Assembly: GCF_027111255.2 (NCBI RefSeq)
Contig: NZ_CP114285.2
Location: forward strand, 2,294,001-2,358,000
DNA from: Flavobacterium flavigenum
GTDB taxonomy: Bacteria; Bacteroidota; Bacteroidia; Flavobacteriales; Flavobacteriaceae
Reading direction: 5' to 3'
DNA: 64,000 bases
Below, piece after piece: positions 8,179 through 18,231 of this stretch. How positions within the stretch are numbered: position 1 is the first letter of the stretch; each line of letters starts with the position of its first letter. The translations under genes and the position numbers were made by a program. The notes below the pieces were generated by a model. The model was given only the letters and a program-made list of their open reading frames with translations. It had not been told where the DNA came from and ran no database searches.

Positions 8179-9524
8179 AATTCTTTAACTTCATCAAAAT
8201 TTAAACCTCCATAATTTCCTGAACTCATTAATAATAATGCATAATTATCCAGATTTAAGTTGAATAAATATTCTTTGAATTCGGCTGGATTGGTATAAAT
8301 AATCAAATCTTCTCTATTGAAAGAACTTGCGATCTGCTCATAAGTTACTTCTTCCAATTGTTTGATTTTTACTGCATCCGGTGAATAAAACACAACAGCA
8401 ACATCAGCATATTCTAAAGCCCCTTCATATTCTTTCAAAAATTCGGCATTTAAGCTGCTGTACGTATGCAACTCTAAACAAGCCACTAAAGTTCGGTTTG
8501 GGTATTGCTCTTTTACTGCTTTTGTTGTTGCAGCTACTTTACTTGGAGAATGCGCAAAATCTTTATACGCTACTTTTCCTTTCCCTTCAGCAATTTTTTC
8601 TAATCGTTTTGAAGCACCTTTAAAACTTGCAATCGCTTCATAGAAATCGGCTTCATCAACACCCATGTTCTGACAAATCCATTTTGCTCCGGCTAAATTA
8701 TTCAGGTTGTGTGCTCCAAAAACTTCGATTGGCATGTCGCCTTCCGGAGTTTCTAAAAGTGTCACCCCATCATTTACTGTATAATTTGGCGTGCGGTAAG
8801 GTAATTTTCGAATTGGATTTGTGGCTGCTTCAGAAACGCGTTTTACTTCAGGATCATTTTCGTTGTATACCAAAATCCCACCGTTTGTAATTTTAGCAAT
8901 GAAAATTTCAAATTGTTCAACGTAGTTTTCATACGTTGGAAAAACATTGATATGATCCCAGGCAATTCCGGAAATCAAAGCAATATTGGGCTGGTACAAA
9001 TGAAACTTTGGGCGTCTGTCTATCGGAGAAGACAAATATTCATCTCCTTCTAAAACCATAAAATCATTTTCTTTTGTAAGATGCACCATGGTATCAAAAC
9101 CTTCCAACTGTGCTCCCACCATATAATCAACCTCAATATTATGATAATGCATTACGTGTAAAATCATTGAAGTAATGGTTGTTTTTCCATGAGAACCACC
9201 AATTACAACACGGGTTTTATTTTTAGATTGTTCATATAAAAACTCCGGATAAGAATAAATCTTTAAGCCTAATTCCTGCGCTTTCAGCAATTCGGGATTA
9301 TCTGCTTTTGCATGCATTCCTAAAATTACTGCTTCAATATCTGAAGTGATTTTTTCAGGGAACCAGCCCATTTCTGCAGGAAGAATTCCTTTTTTTTCTA
9401 ATCTTGATTTTGAAGGTTCAAAAATAGCATCGTCGCTTCCTGTAACCTGATATCCTTTATTATGTAATGCTAATGCTAAATTGTGCATAGCGCTTCCGCC
9501 TATGGCGATGAAATGTGTCTTCAT
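8169..9524 (-). CDS. mpl: UDP-N-acetylmuramate:L-alanyl-gamma-D-glutamyl-meso-diaminopimelate ligase (Mpl)
   Basis: 451 residues, close to E. coli Mpl (about 457). The Mur ligase domain order is intact: the N-terminal UDP-sugar-binding domain starts MKTHFIAIGGSAMHNLALAL. The ATP loop is GSHGKTT (110-116). The central domain has VLEGDEYLSS, SGIAWDHINVFP and GAHNLNNLAGA, and the C-terminal domain has KDFAHSPSKVAAT. Mpl ligates recycled murein tripeptide to UDP-MurNAc in the cytoplasm. MurC is the close alternative, but IGGSAMHNLAL and the HSPSK motif fit Mpl. It is monocistronic, with an AT-rich gap to the TPR gene upstream. Confidence 0.92.
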   Translation of the reverse strand: MKTHFIAIGGSAMHNLALALHNKGYQVTGSDDAIFEPSKSRLEKKGILPAEMGWFPEKITSDIEAVILGMHAKADNPELLKAQELGLKIYSYPEFLYEQSKNKTRVVIGGSHGKTTITSMILHVMHYHNIEVDYMVGAQLEGFDTMVHLTKENDFMVLEGDEYLSSPIDRRPKFHLYQPNIALISGIAWDHINVFPTYENYVEQFEIFIAKITNGGILVYNENDPEVKRVSEAATNPIRKLPYRTPNYTVNDGVTLLETPEGDMPIEVFGAHNLNNLAGAKWICQNMGVDEADFYEAIASFKGASKRLEKIAEGKGKVAYKDFAHSPSKVAATTKAVKEQYPNRTLVACLELHTYSSLNAEFLKEYEGALEYADVAVVFYSPDAVKIKQLEEVTYEQIASSFNREDLIIYTNPAEFKEYLFNLNLDNYALLLMSSGNYGGLNFDEVKELIR

Positions 9525-9589
9525 TTAAAATTTCAATTTTTAAGTTCCAAATTCCACATATTATTGGAATTTAGTATTTGATATTTTTA

Positions 9590-10279
9590 TTATTTTGAGT
9601 CAAATTTTCGTTTTAATTCCAGAGCTTTTTTAGGCTCTTTTAATTTGTTCAAATATAAATTATATAATTTTTGAAATGTAACTTTTGAATTGCCAATTTC
9701 ATGTGCTTTTGTATAATTTTTTTCTGCCGAATCGTATCTTTTGAAATACTCATCAATTCTGCCTTTAGACAGATAACCATCAACAGGTGATAACTTTGCC
9801 AGTTCATTAGAATATTTCAATGCTTTTGATTCGCTCCCTCCCAATATTCCGGGCAGCTGCAAATACAATTCGATTAACGCCCAGCGTGCAGGCAGATGTT
9901 TTGGATTTAAATCAATCGCTTTCTCAAATGAAAACTTCATATCATCCACCATTCCGAATGCCTTAATTTTATTTACTTCTAATGCGCGCATCCCCAAACA
10001 TCCTCCGTATTTATAAAAGTAATCCGCCTCAGTAGGTTTTAACTGCTTTAGTTTTTTGTAATATGAGGCTGTTTTTTCCCATTGTTTTTCTTCCGCAGAA
10101 ATGTCGGCCAAACGTTCCAGAGTCTTACTATCATTCGGATAATGTTTTAGATTCTCTTCAAAAACAGCTTCGGCTTCTTTGTACTTTTTAGCATGAAATA
10201 ACTTCTCCCCTTTTTCAAAACTGGATTGTGACCATAAAAGAAATGGCATCAAAACGAAAAAAATTATTAACTGTCTCAT
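9590..10279 (-). CDS. Secreted tetratricopeptide-repeat protein
   Basis: 229 residues with a signal peptide (MRQLIIFFVLMPFLLWSQS). At least four TPR-like helical pairs follow, for example FEKGEKLFHAKKYKEAEAVFEENLKHYPNDSKTLERLADI and AEKNYTKAHEIGNSKVTFQKLYNLYLNKLKEPKKALELKRK. TPRs are protein-protein interaction scaffolds; nothing shows the partner. It is periplasmic by inference from the signal. It is divergent from the alpha-2-macroglobulin-like gene, the two starts being 130 bases apart. Confidence 0.82.
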   Translation of the reverse strand: MRQLIIFFVLMPFLLWSQSSFEKGEKLFHAKKYKEAEAVFEENLKHYPNDSKTLERLADISAEEKQWEKTASYYKKLKQLKPTEADYFYKYGGCLGMRALEVNKIKAFGMVDDMKFSFEKAIDLNPKHLPARWALIELYLQLPGILGGSESKALKYSNELAKLSPVDGYLSKGRIDEYFKRYDSAEKNYTKAHEIGNSKVTFQKLYNLYLNKLKEPKKALELKRKFDSK

Positions 10280-10311
10280 CTATCAAAAATAACGAAATAT
10301 AAAATGTATTA

Positions 10312-10340
10312 TTTGCTTTTAGAGATAAATTAGTAATTTG
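10312..10340 (+). promoter_or_regulatory. Possible Bacteroidota promoter of the alpha-2-macroglobulin-like gene
   Basis: TTTG (10312-10315), 18 bases, then TAATTTG (10334-10340), one base shorter than the TAnnTTTG consensus. It lies about 70 bases before the ATG at 10410, in the divergent intergenic region. The match is moderate. Confidence 0.35.
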
Positions 10341-10409
10341 TACGAAAATTTCTCACTCCTCTCCCAACCTTTTTTTTAAAACTACTCTCTATATAATAAA
10401 ACTCCTTTT

Positions 10410-13400
10410 ATGAAAAATATAGTATTTGCTCTTTTACTACTTACTTCTACCCTATTTGCTCAACAAACAGATAAAAAATGGAATAAGGTTATTGCTTTTG
10501 AAAACGAAGGCAAAGTTAAATCGGCCAGTGAAGTCGTGACACAAATTTACAAAAAAGCAGTTTCTGAAAAAGATGAAGTTCAAATGATCAAATGCTTTTT
10601 TTATCATTCCAAATACCTGTTGGTTGTAGATGAAAATGCTCAGACAAAAATCCTTAACAATCTTAAAACAGATATTAATCGTGTCTCCGTTCCTTCAAAA
10701 GCAATTCTGAATTTTATATATACAAAATGCCTGAATGATTATTATACGCGAAATAATTATAAAATCAGACAACGAACCAATACGCCTTTTCTTGATGAAG
10801 ATTTTTTGACATGGACAGAAACCAATTTCAAAAACCAAATAGATTCCACATTTAAAAAAACTTTAGAAAATGAGCCTGTTTTAAACAAAACTTATCTTGC
10901 AGACTATGAAGTGATTTTTGATTTTTTTGCTTCAGAAAAGTTCAAAAAAGAAACTTTGTTTGATTATCTGCTAAGAGAAAACCTGACTTTTTATAAACAG
11001 AAAGTACGTCAATGGGAAATTGTAAAGAGTGATTTCAAAACATATACGAAACAGCTATTAGGAAAACCAGCCGATTTTACAACCATTAATTTCGACTTTG
11101 TTACCAATGAAAATCTGCGTTCTGTTTTGTCATTATATCAAAAACAGGAATCTTACAATCCTTCTCAGGACAATCAACTGGATCGAATGCAATATGTAAA
11201 AAACACTTTACTTGAGTCAGACGAAGCCTATCTTCCTTCCTTAAATTACCTTCAAAAGGAAGCAAAAGACACTATTTTAATTCAAAAGATTCAATTAGAA
11301 AAAGCGCTTTATTATTCTAAAAATGCATCAAAAGAAACTCATCCGGATTATAACTTAAAATCTGTTTCTTTATTAGACAGTATTATTTCAATAAAAAACA
11401 GATCAGATGCTTACAAATTAGCCGTACAACACAAAGACAATGTACTGGCTAAATCATTAAATATTCAGCTTCAGAAATACATCTACTCAGATGAAAATAC
11501 CAGAGCATACATTAAATACAAAAACGTAACGCAGCTAAAAGTTTCTTTCTATAAAATCAGTCAGAAACAGCTTTGGGATTATTCTAATTTATATGCTAAA
11601 AAAGATAGTCTTACGACAGTATTTCTTCAAAAAAAGCCTGTTGCTACAGAAAGTTTTTCTATTGTAAATAAAAATGATTTTTTTGAATATACTACAGAAG
11701 TACATTTGCCAACATTAAAAACAGGCTCTTATTTTGTTCATTTCGAAAGTGATTCAGAGAAAAAAGACGAGAAAGCTTTTGCTTATGAAATTATTACTGT
11801 TTCGAATCTGGCTGTTTTAGCTTCTCAAAATGCATCAGGCGAAACTTTTCAGGTGGTAGACAGAAAGACCGGAAAACCTTTGGAAAACGTACGTATAAAA
11901 TCAAAATACTTTAATGTAAAAACGGACAAAAATGGAATTGCGAATTACAACCGTAAAAAAGACAATTATTATAATGACGAGATTGAATTATCTACACCAA
12001 ACGATTCTATTTCTATTAGAAAAAACTATCTCCAATATTTCGATTCTTATTCGGCGAATAGCAATTATGACAATAAACCAAAAGGGAAAGTAAATTTTTA
12101 TTTAGACAGGGCTATTTACCGTCCGGGGCAAACAGTTTTTTACAAAGGAATCGCAGTTCAGAAAAAGAAAAACCAAACTTCTGTTGTACAGAATACATCA
12201 TTCAAAATAATTATTCGGGATGCTAATGACAATGATTTCAAAGAATTTGATGTCGTTACAAACGAATTTGGCTCTTTTTCAGGAGAATTCGTCCTGCCAA
12301 AAAGTGGCCTGACAGGCAATTTTAGAATTGAAGCTGAAGAACCTGAAAACTATGAGAATGATATTAATTATGATAAAGAAGAAGACGAACATCCTTTTTG
12401 GGACCATGTTGATTTAGAAAATTCTCAAATTGATTTCAGGGTTGAAGAATACAAAAGACCTAAATTCGAAGTTGTTTTTGAACCTAAAAAAGAAACCTTT
12501 CAGATCAATCAACCCATCAAAGTAAAAGGAAGTGCCAAAGCTTTTGCCGGAAGCAATATTTCTGATGCTGTTGTAAAGTATACTGTCACAAGATTTACGA
12601 GTTATTTCAGATATTATTACAACCAGCAGGATGAAACGGAAACCTTGGCTACCGGCGAAACCAAAACGGATGCTTCCGGAAAATTCAGTATTGATTTTAC
12701 AGCAATTCCGTCAAAAAACAGTAAAAAAGAACAATTACCTGTTTTTAATTATAGAATAAACATTAGCGTAACGGACATTAACGGAGAAACCCATGACGCT
12801 GAAACTGTTGTAAAAGTGGGCTATCACGACTTGGTTCTGGGGGCAGGACTTCCTGATAAAATTGAAACGAAAAATAAAAACGAAATTTCGCTGACAAGTA
12901 GCAACTTAAACGGAGAATTTAAAGCTGTAAAAGGAGAAATTAAAATTTATTACACCAGTTCTTTTTCTGATAAATTTAAACCGAGAGTCTGGCCGGTTCC
13001 TGATTTTGAAACTATTCCTAAAGAAGACTTCAAAAGATTATTTCCTTATGAAGTAAACGAAAAGACAACAAATATTGAAAGCCCAACTTTAGTTTATTCT
13101 AAAAAAATTGATACTGAAAAAGACAAAAAAGTGGTGTTGGATTTTATTTCGAATTACAAATCCGGAAACTATAAAGTCGTGTTTTCAGCAAAAGACAGTT
13201 TTGAAAATGATATACAATCTACGACCGATTTTCAAATCATCCAAAGCAAAGACAAATACAATACGAGTACTTTATTTACGATTAAACAACTTAATGAAGA
13301 CCCGAAAAAAGATGGTTTTGTTACCTTAAAAATAACTTCGGAGATTCCTGAGCTTTATATTGCTGTTACAGGAAGTTACAACAGTAAAGTATTTTTTGAG

Positions 13401-16400
13401 AAAACCACACATTTAGAAAACAATGAAAATATCATTAAGGTTGCGTTGAAAAAAGAGTTTGAAAATCATCTTAAAATAGGTTTTCAGAGTGTTTTTGAAA
13501 ATGCATCTTTTAATAATGATTTAGATGTATTGCTGAAAAAACAAGAAGTTTCAAAATTAGAATTTAATGTTGAAACTTTTAGAAATAAATTACAGCCTGG
13601 AATTAGTGAAAACTGGTCGTTCAAATTAAAGTCAACCAATACCAGCAATGAAGCAGAAGTTTTGGCTTCGATGTACGACAGTTCACTGGACCAGTTTGCG
13701 ACAAGAAACTGGGGCGGGCTTGAGTTTTATGACTATTCATACAATGGAAATAATAGTAGATCAAGCTTAGGATTTGACAAAACCTCCAGTTATCTACAAA
13801 ATTTAAACGCTCCAAAAAAAGGAGTTGTGCTAAATAACGAAATCACAAAACTGATTTGGTTTGGTTTTGATTTTAACAACACCAATAATTCCCTTTACGT
13901 ACAAAGAGAATATCAAAAACAGCTTAATAAAAAAGCAAAGAAACCATTAAATGCCAAAATGATTTCCGGAATCATTACAGATAAAACAAACCAACCTTTA
14001 CCTGGAGTTTCTGTCTCTATTAAAGGTTCACAAAGAAGTACAACTACAGATTTTGATGGTTATTACGAAATTGAAGCTGCTGAAAAGGAAGAACTTGTTT
14101 TTAGTATGATAGGGTTTAAAAGTAAAACTGTTACAATCAAAAACTCAAAAACAATTGATGCTGTTTTAGAGGAAGACGAAAATAGTTTAAAAGAAGTCGT
14201 TGTTGTGGGTTATGGGACACAGAAAAAATCAAGCTTAACGGGAGCAGTAACACAACTTAAAAGAATTGGTTCAGAAAGCATTCCGGAAGATCGTTCTGAT
14301 AGTATTAGTGAAGCGTTAGCTGGAAAGGTAGCCGGGATTCAAATTAGAGGAGCGGGAAGTATTGACATTGGCTCTGCTCCAATATATGTTGTCGATGGTA
14401 TAATTGTAAATGACATCAAAAACATAAATCCAGCAGATATTGCATCTATGGATGTTTTAAAAGATGCAAGCGCCACAGCAATTTACGGAAGCAGAGCTGC
14501 GAACGGGGTCATCATCCTTACCACCAAAAAAGCATTAGAAGAATTAACCCAGGTAAAAGCCAGAAAAAATTTATCAGAAACCGCATTCTTCCTTCCCAAT
14601 TTAAAAACCGATTCTAAAGGAAAAGTGAGTTTCAATTTTACTTCACCCGAAGCTTTGACTGCCTGGAAACTTCGTTTGATGGCGCATAATAAAGATGCTG
14701 TTTCCGGTTATTTAGAAAAAAATGTTGTGACTCAAAAAGAGCTGATGGTTTTACCTAATCTACCACGTTTTTTTAGAGAAAAAGACACAATTGTAATCAG
14801 TGCCAAAATTTCAAATGTTACAGCTGAAGCCAAAACCGGAATATCAATTTTACAATTCTTCGATGCTGCAACCATGCAGCCTATTGATGCCAAAATGCTG
14901 AATGTTGACAATGTAAAAAACTTTACAATTCCAGCTTACGGAAACACAACGGTAAACTGGAAAATTACAATTCCAGAAGGTTTGCAGGGAGTTCAATATA
15001 AAATATTGGCAAAATCCGGAAACTTCTCTGATGGGGAAGAAAGCATACTTCCGGTTTTAACTAACAATATGCTGGTTACAGAAAGTATTCCGATCTGGGT
15101 TCGCGAGAATTCTGTAAAAGAATATACGTTTGAGAATTTAAAAACCAATACTTCCACAACTTTAAGAAATCATCAGTTTACTTTAGAATACACCTCAAAT
15201 CCAACCTGGATTGCGATTCAGTCATTACCTTATTTAATGGAATATGAACATGAATGTGCCGAACAGACTTTTGCCCGTTTTTATGCGAATGCACTGGCTT
15301 CTGAAGTTATTTCGAGTAATCCTAAAATAGCAGCTGTTTTTGAAGACTGGAGAAAAAACGGAAAACTGAATTCTAAATTAGAAGAAAACGAAGAATTAAA
15401 ATCGATTATTCTGGCTGAAACACCATGGCTGAAAGACGCCCAAAGCGAAGAAGAAAAGAAAAAAAATCTCGCTCTTTTATTTGATTTGGAAAAAATGAAA
15501 ACTTCGCAGGAAGCAACTTTTCAAAAATTAAAACAAAAACAAAAAGCTTCAGGAGGATTTTCTTGGTTTGACGGAAGTGACGAAAACGAATACATCACCA
15601 GACATATTTTAGCTGGACTAGGGCATTTGTCTAAATTAAGCAAAGGCAACGCTTCGCAAATTGACGAAATTGCAAAAACCGGAATTTCATATATAGATTC
15701 TAAATTTCTGGAATATTATAAAATTAGAACCAAAAACCTAAAAAAAGCTGACAAGCTGATCTGGATCAATCCATATTCTGATTTGCATTATATGTATGCC
15801 AGAAGTTTTTATCTGGAGAAATATCCGCTTTCTGATACTTTGAAAAAAGCTTCTAAATTATATCTCGCTTCGGCTAAAAACAATTGGCTTTCTTATTCTC
15901 TTTACGAAAAAGGAATGACCGCTTTAATCCTAAATCGTTATGGCGAAAAAGAGGCTGCCAAAACCATTTTAGAAAGTTTAAAAGAAACTTCTTCCAACAA
16001 CGAAGATTGGGGAATGTACTGGATTTCTAATAAATCAGGCTGGTATTGGTATCAGGCTCCAATTGAAACTCAGTCTTTATTAATTGAGGCTTTCGCCGAA
16101 GTGACAAACGACACCAAATCTGTTGATGCGATGAAAGTCTGGCTGCTAAAAAACAAACAAACCAAAAACTGGCCAACCACAAAATCGACCACAGAAGCCG
16201 TTTATGCCTTATTAATGCAGGGAACGGATTGGCTGAGTGTAAAAGATAACACGGTTATCAAACTCGGAGATGAAAAAATAATGACCAAAAAACTAGCAGA
16301 AAACGAAAAAGAAGCTGCAACGGGTTATATCAAAATGAACTGGAAAGCAGAGGAAGTTAAAAAAGAAATGGCTTCGATAAGCATCGAAAACAAATCAAAA

Positions 16401-16892
16401 GTTCCTGCATTTGGCGGGGTTTACTGGCAGTATTTTGAAGATCTGGATAAAATAAAAACCAATTCGGGTACTGTTTTGTCAGTTGCGAAAGAATTGTATC
16501 TTAAAAAGAGTACCCTCAAAGGAAACGAATTAGAAAAAATAACGTCTAAAAATCCATTAAAAACCGGAGATCTGGTAACGGTAAGATTGATTATCTCTTC
16601 TAAAGAAAATACGGAATATGTGCATTTAAAAGATATGAGAGCTTCGTGTTTTGAACCAGTAAATGTACTTTCAGAATATAAATACAACGATGGTCTGGGC
16701 TATTATATGAGTACAAAAGACGCTGCAACTCATCTTTTCTTTGATAACGTCAATAAAGGAACTTATGTAATAGAATATGATATCCGTGTGAATAACAGCG
16801 GTGAATTTTCAAATGGGATTACCACAATCGAAAGTATGTATGCTCCGGAATTTACGAGTCATACAAAAGGGATTCGGGTTAAGGTGAATTAA
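10410..16892 (+). CDS. Giant alpha-2-macroglobulin-like protein with an inserted carboxypeptidase-regulatory plus SusC-type plug segment
   Basis: 2160 residues with a signal peptide (MKNIVFALLLLTSTLFA). An N-terminal helical region is followed by MG domains; the MG2 signature LDRAIYRPGQTVFYKG lies near residue 565. At about 1185-1374 there is an insert made of a carboxypeptidase-D-regulatory-like domain (ISGIITDKTNQPLPGVSVSI), the SusC signature VVVVGYGTQKKSSLTGAV, and a TonB-receptor plug (VAGIQIRG, DASATAIYGSRAANGVI). The A2M signature LSETAFFLPNL resumes directly after it. A thioester-type motif CAEQ (Cys1616-Gln1619) lies in YEHECAEQTFARFY, followed by the thioester-domain helices and a receptor-binding-like C terminus. 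The family traps proteases; the location is probably the periplasm. The insert sits where a bait region is expected. The gene is monocistronic. Confidence 0.88.
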   Translation: MKNIVFALLLLTSTLFAQQTDKKWNKVIAFENEGKVKSASEVVTQIYKKAVSEKDEVQMIKCFFYHSKYLLVVDENAQTKILNNLKTDINRVSVPSKAILNFIYTKCLNDYYTRNNYKIRQRTNTPFLDEDFLTWTETNFKNQIDSTFKKTLENEPVLNKTYLADYEVIFDFFASEKFKKETLFDYLLRENLTFYKQKVRQWEIVKSDFKTYTKQLLGKPADFTTINFDFVTNENLRSVLSLYQKQESYNPSQDNQLDRMQYVKNTLLESDEAYLPSLNYLQKEAKDTILIQKIQLEKALYYSKNASKETHPDYNLKSVSLLDSIISIKNRSDAYKLAVQHKDNVLAKSLNIQLQKYIYSDENTRAYIKYKNVTQLKVSFYKISQKQLWDYSNLYAKKDSLTTVFLQKKPVATESFSIVNKNDFFEYTTEVHLPTLKTGSYFVHFESDSEKKDEKAFAYEIITVSNLAVLASQNASGETFQVVDRKTGKPLENVRIKSKYFNVKTDKNGIANYNRKKDNYYNDEIELSTPNDSISIRKNYLQYFDSYSANSNYDNKPKGKVNFYLDRAIYRPGQTVFYKGIAVQKKKNQTSVVQNTSFKIIIRDANDNDFKEFDVVTNEFGSFSGEFVLPKSGLTGNFRIEAEEPENYENDINYDKEEDEHPFWDHVDLENSQIDFRVEEYKRPKFEVVFEPKKETFQINQPIKVKGSAKAFAGSNISDAVVKYTVTRFTSYFRYYYNQQDETETLATGETKTDASGKFSIDFTAIPSKNSKKEQLPVFNYRINISVTDINGETHDAETVVKVGYHDLVLGAGLPDKIETKNKNEISLTSSNLNGEFKAVKGEIKIYYTSSFSDKFKPRVWPVPDFETIPKEDFKRLFPYEVNEKTTNIESPTLVYSKKIDTEKDKKVVLDFISNYKSGNYKVVFSAKDSFENDIQSTTDFQIIQSKDKYNTSTLFTIKQLNEDPKKDGFVTLKITSEIPELYIAVTGSYNSKVFFEKTTHLENNENIIKVALKKEFENHLKIGFQSVFENASFNNDLDVLLKKQEVSKLEFNVETFRNKLQPGISENWSFKLKSTNTSNEAEVLASMYDSSLDQFATRNWGGLEFYDYSYNGNNSRSSLGFDKTSSYLQNLNAPKKGVVLNNEITKLIWFGFDFNNTNNSLYVQREYQKQLNKKAKKPLNAKMISGIITDKTNQPLPGVSVSIKGSQRSTTTDFDGYYEIEAAEKEELVFSMIGFKSKTVTIKNSKTIDAVLEEDENSLKEVVVVGYGTQKKSSLTGAVTQLKRIGSESIPEDRSDSISEALAGKVAGIQIRGAGSIDIGSAPIYVVDGIIVNDIKNINPADIASMDVLKDASATAIYGSRAANGVIILTTKKALEELTQVKARKNLSETAFFLPNLKTDSKGKVSFNFTSPEALTAWKLRLMAHNKDAVSGYLEKNVVTQKELMVLPNLPRFFREKDTIVISAKISNVTAEAKTGISILQFFDAATMQPIDAKMLNVDNVKNFTIPAYGNTTVNWKITIPEGLQGVQYKILAKSGNFSDGEESILPVLTNNMLVTESIPIWVRENSVKEYTFENLKTNTSTTLRNHQFTLEYTSNPTWIAIQSLPYLMEYEHECAEQTFARFYANALASEVISSNPKIAAVFEDWRKNGKLNSKLEENEELKSIILAETPWLKDAQSEEEKKKNLALLFDLEKMKTSQEATFQKLKQKQKASGGFSWFDGSDENEYITRHILAGLGHLSKLSKGNASQIDEIAKTGISYIDSKFLEYYKIRTKNLKKADKLIWINPYSDLHYMYARSFYLEKYPLSDTLKKASKLYLASAKNNWLSYSLYEKGMTALILNRYGEKEAAKTILESLKETSSNNEDWGMYWISNKSGWYWYQAPIETQSLLIEAFAEVTNDTKSVDAMKVWLLKNKQTKNWPTTKSTTEAVYALLMQGTDWLSVKDNTVIKLGDEKIMTKKLAENEKEAATGYIKMNWKAEEVKKEMASISIENKSKVPAFGGVYWQYFEDLDKIKTNSGTVLSVAKELYLKKSTLKGNELEKITSKNPLKTGDLVTVRLIISSKENTEYVHLKDMRASCFEPVNVLSEYKYNDGLGYYMSTKDAATHLFFDNVNKGTYVIEYDIRVNNSGEFSNGITTIESMYAPEFTSHTKGIRVKVN

Positions 16893-16976
16893 ATGATTAA
16901 AAATAAATCTATTTTCAACCTAAAAATCAACTTTTTAAATTATTTTTAAAAAATCAAAATCATAAAACCATTCAAT

Positions 16977-17855
16977 ATGTTTGAAATGAAAATCGAGTTC
17001 CCTTCCAAAATAACATCTGAAGTGACGGGTTATGAAAAACTAATTGAATTTTATGAAAAAATGTCTACAATTTATAATAGTGAAATAACAATTGATTTTC
17101 GTAATAACTTTTGGTTAGAAGCAAATCTTTGTGCAATTTTTGGCGCAATGATTGAAGAACTTGAAAATAGAGGAAATATTATTAAATTAGATAATATTAA
17201 ACAACCAAAAGATATCTTAGCAAGAAATGGTTTTTTATTAAAGTATGGAGTAAACAAACCTGCGTCGACTTATAATACTGAACTTGAATATAAAACATTT
17301 AGTCGCAAACAAGGTAAATCATTTTCATTTTATATAGATAATGAAATTTTAAAAAAGGAAGGCTTTCCAAAGCTTTCAAAACTATTAAGTAAAAAAATTA
17401 ACGAAAGTATTTTTGAGTTATATGAAAATGCAAGAACGCATGGTGCTTGTAAAAACATACACACATGTGGACAGTACTTTCCAACAAAGAAATTGTTAGA
17501 TATAACGATTGTTGATATGGGGCAGACAATTAAATATAACGTTAATAATTTTAATAAATCAAATTGGAGTGGAAGCGATTGTATTGAATGGGCTACTAAA
17601 GATAAAAACACCACAAAAACTGGAAATATTTCTGGTGGTTTAGGGCTTGCAATAATTTTTGACTTTATTAAATTAAACGGTGGTAAAATTCAAATTATAT
17701 CTTCTGATGGTTATTGGGAATTAAGAAGAGGTAAAATATATAAACAGGAATTAAATTTTTCTTTTCCTGGAACCATAGCCAACCTCGAGTTTAATTTGTC
17801 AGACACAAACGAATATATTCTTAAAGAAGAGATAGATTTAGATAATATTTTTTAA
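16977..17855 (+). CDS. STAS-like/HATPase fusion protein (anti-sigma-factor-type ATP-binding protein)
   Basis: 292 residues. The N-terminal 90 residues look STAS-like (EITIDFRNNFWLEANLCAIFGAMIEELENRG). The C-terminal half is a GHKL ATPase with N box (FELYENARTHG), G1 box (DITIVDMGQTI) and G2 box (ISGGLGLAIIFDFIKLNGGKIQI). No histidine phosphoacceptor, transmembrane or sensor domain is present, so it is not an ordinary sensor kinase; SpoIIAB/RsbW-like serine kinases or MutL-like ATPases are the nearest comparison. The first gene of a three-gene unit, it is followed after 16 bases by a DUF4325 STAS-like gene. The start could also be the ATG at 16986. The region is more AT-rich than its neighbours, consistent with acquisition. 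Confidence 0.8.
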   Translation: MFEMKIEFPSKITSEVTGYEKLIEFYEKMSTIYNSEITIDFRNNFWLEANLCAIFGAMIEELENRGNIIKLDNIKQPKDILARNGFLLKYGVNKPASTYNTELEYKTFSRKQGKSFSFYIDNEILKKEGFPKLSKLLSKKINESIFELYENARTHGACKNIHTCGQYFPTKKLLDITIVDMGQTIKYNVNNFNKSNWSGSDCIEWATKDKNTTKTGNISGGLGLAIIFDFIKLNGGKIQIISSDGYWELRRGKIYKQELNFSFPGTIANLEFNLSDTNEYILKEEIDLDNIF

Positions 17856-17860
17856 CTTTG
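17853..17860 (+). promoter_or_regulatory. Possible internal -7 promoter element before the DUF4325/PIN pair
   Basis: TAACTTTG matches TAnnTTTG exactly, its first three bases being the stop codon of the HATPase gene. It lies 11 bases before the first ATG of the next gene. No clear TTTG lies 19 bases upstream. It could give the downstream pair expression independent of the ATPase. Confidence 0.35.
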
Positions 17861-17871
17861 CAAACTTATTC

Positions 17872-18231
17872 ATGGTAATTACAATGGGAAATATAAAAAT
17901 TAATGAAGTTATCGGTGGAAACTTTGCTGTTACAACTGATGATGGAAATTTAGTTTTTAATCTTTTAGACAAAAATCTAGAAGAACAAACAAAAACTAAA
18001 TTAGATTTTTCGGAGATTATCGTTTTAACTACTGCTTTTTTAAATGCTGCTATAGGTCAACTTTATAGTAAATATAAAAGTGAAGAAATTGCACCTTATC
18101 TCAAATTGACCAATGTCGCTGAAGAGGATAAAATTTTATTTAAAAAAGTAACGGAAAGAGCCAAAGAATATTTTGCAAATAAAGAAAGTTTTGAAAAAAA
18201 CTCTAATGATGCTATAAATGGCAACGATTAA
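17872..18231 (+). CDS. STAS-like domain protein (DUF4325 type)
   Basis: 119 residues (115 if the second ATG at 17884, MGNIKINEV, is used). The pattern LDFSEIIVLTTAFLNAAIGQLYSKYKSEEIAPYLKLTNV is the DUF4325 signature: a hydrophobic strand with D, then a helix starting with the (S/T)xxFLNxxxGxLY motif. The fold is that of anti-anti-sigma factors. It sits between a GHKL ATPase and a PIN nuclease, overlapping the PIN gene by 14 bases, so the two are translationally coupled. By analogy with SpoIIAA/SpoIIAB it could be the switch partner of the upstream ATPase. That is an inference. Confidence 0.75.
   Translation: MVITMGNIKINEVIGGNFAVTTDDGNLVFNLLDKNLEEQTKTKLDFSEIIVLTTAFLNAAIGQLYSKYKSEEIAPYLKLTNVAEEDKILFKKVTERAKEYFANKESFEKNSNDAINGND

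Noticed and set aside
13963..14530. Assembly chimera of a SusC gene into the alpha-2-macroglobulin gene
   Set aside because: The frame is continuous across both junctions, no barrel fragments are present, and A2M domains resume exactly after the plug; read-level proof is still lacking.
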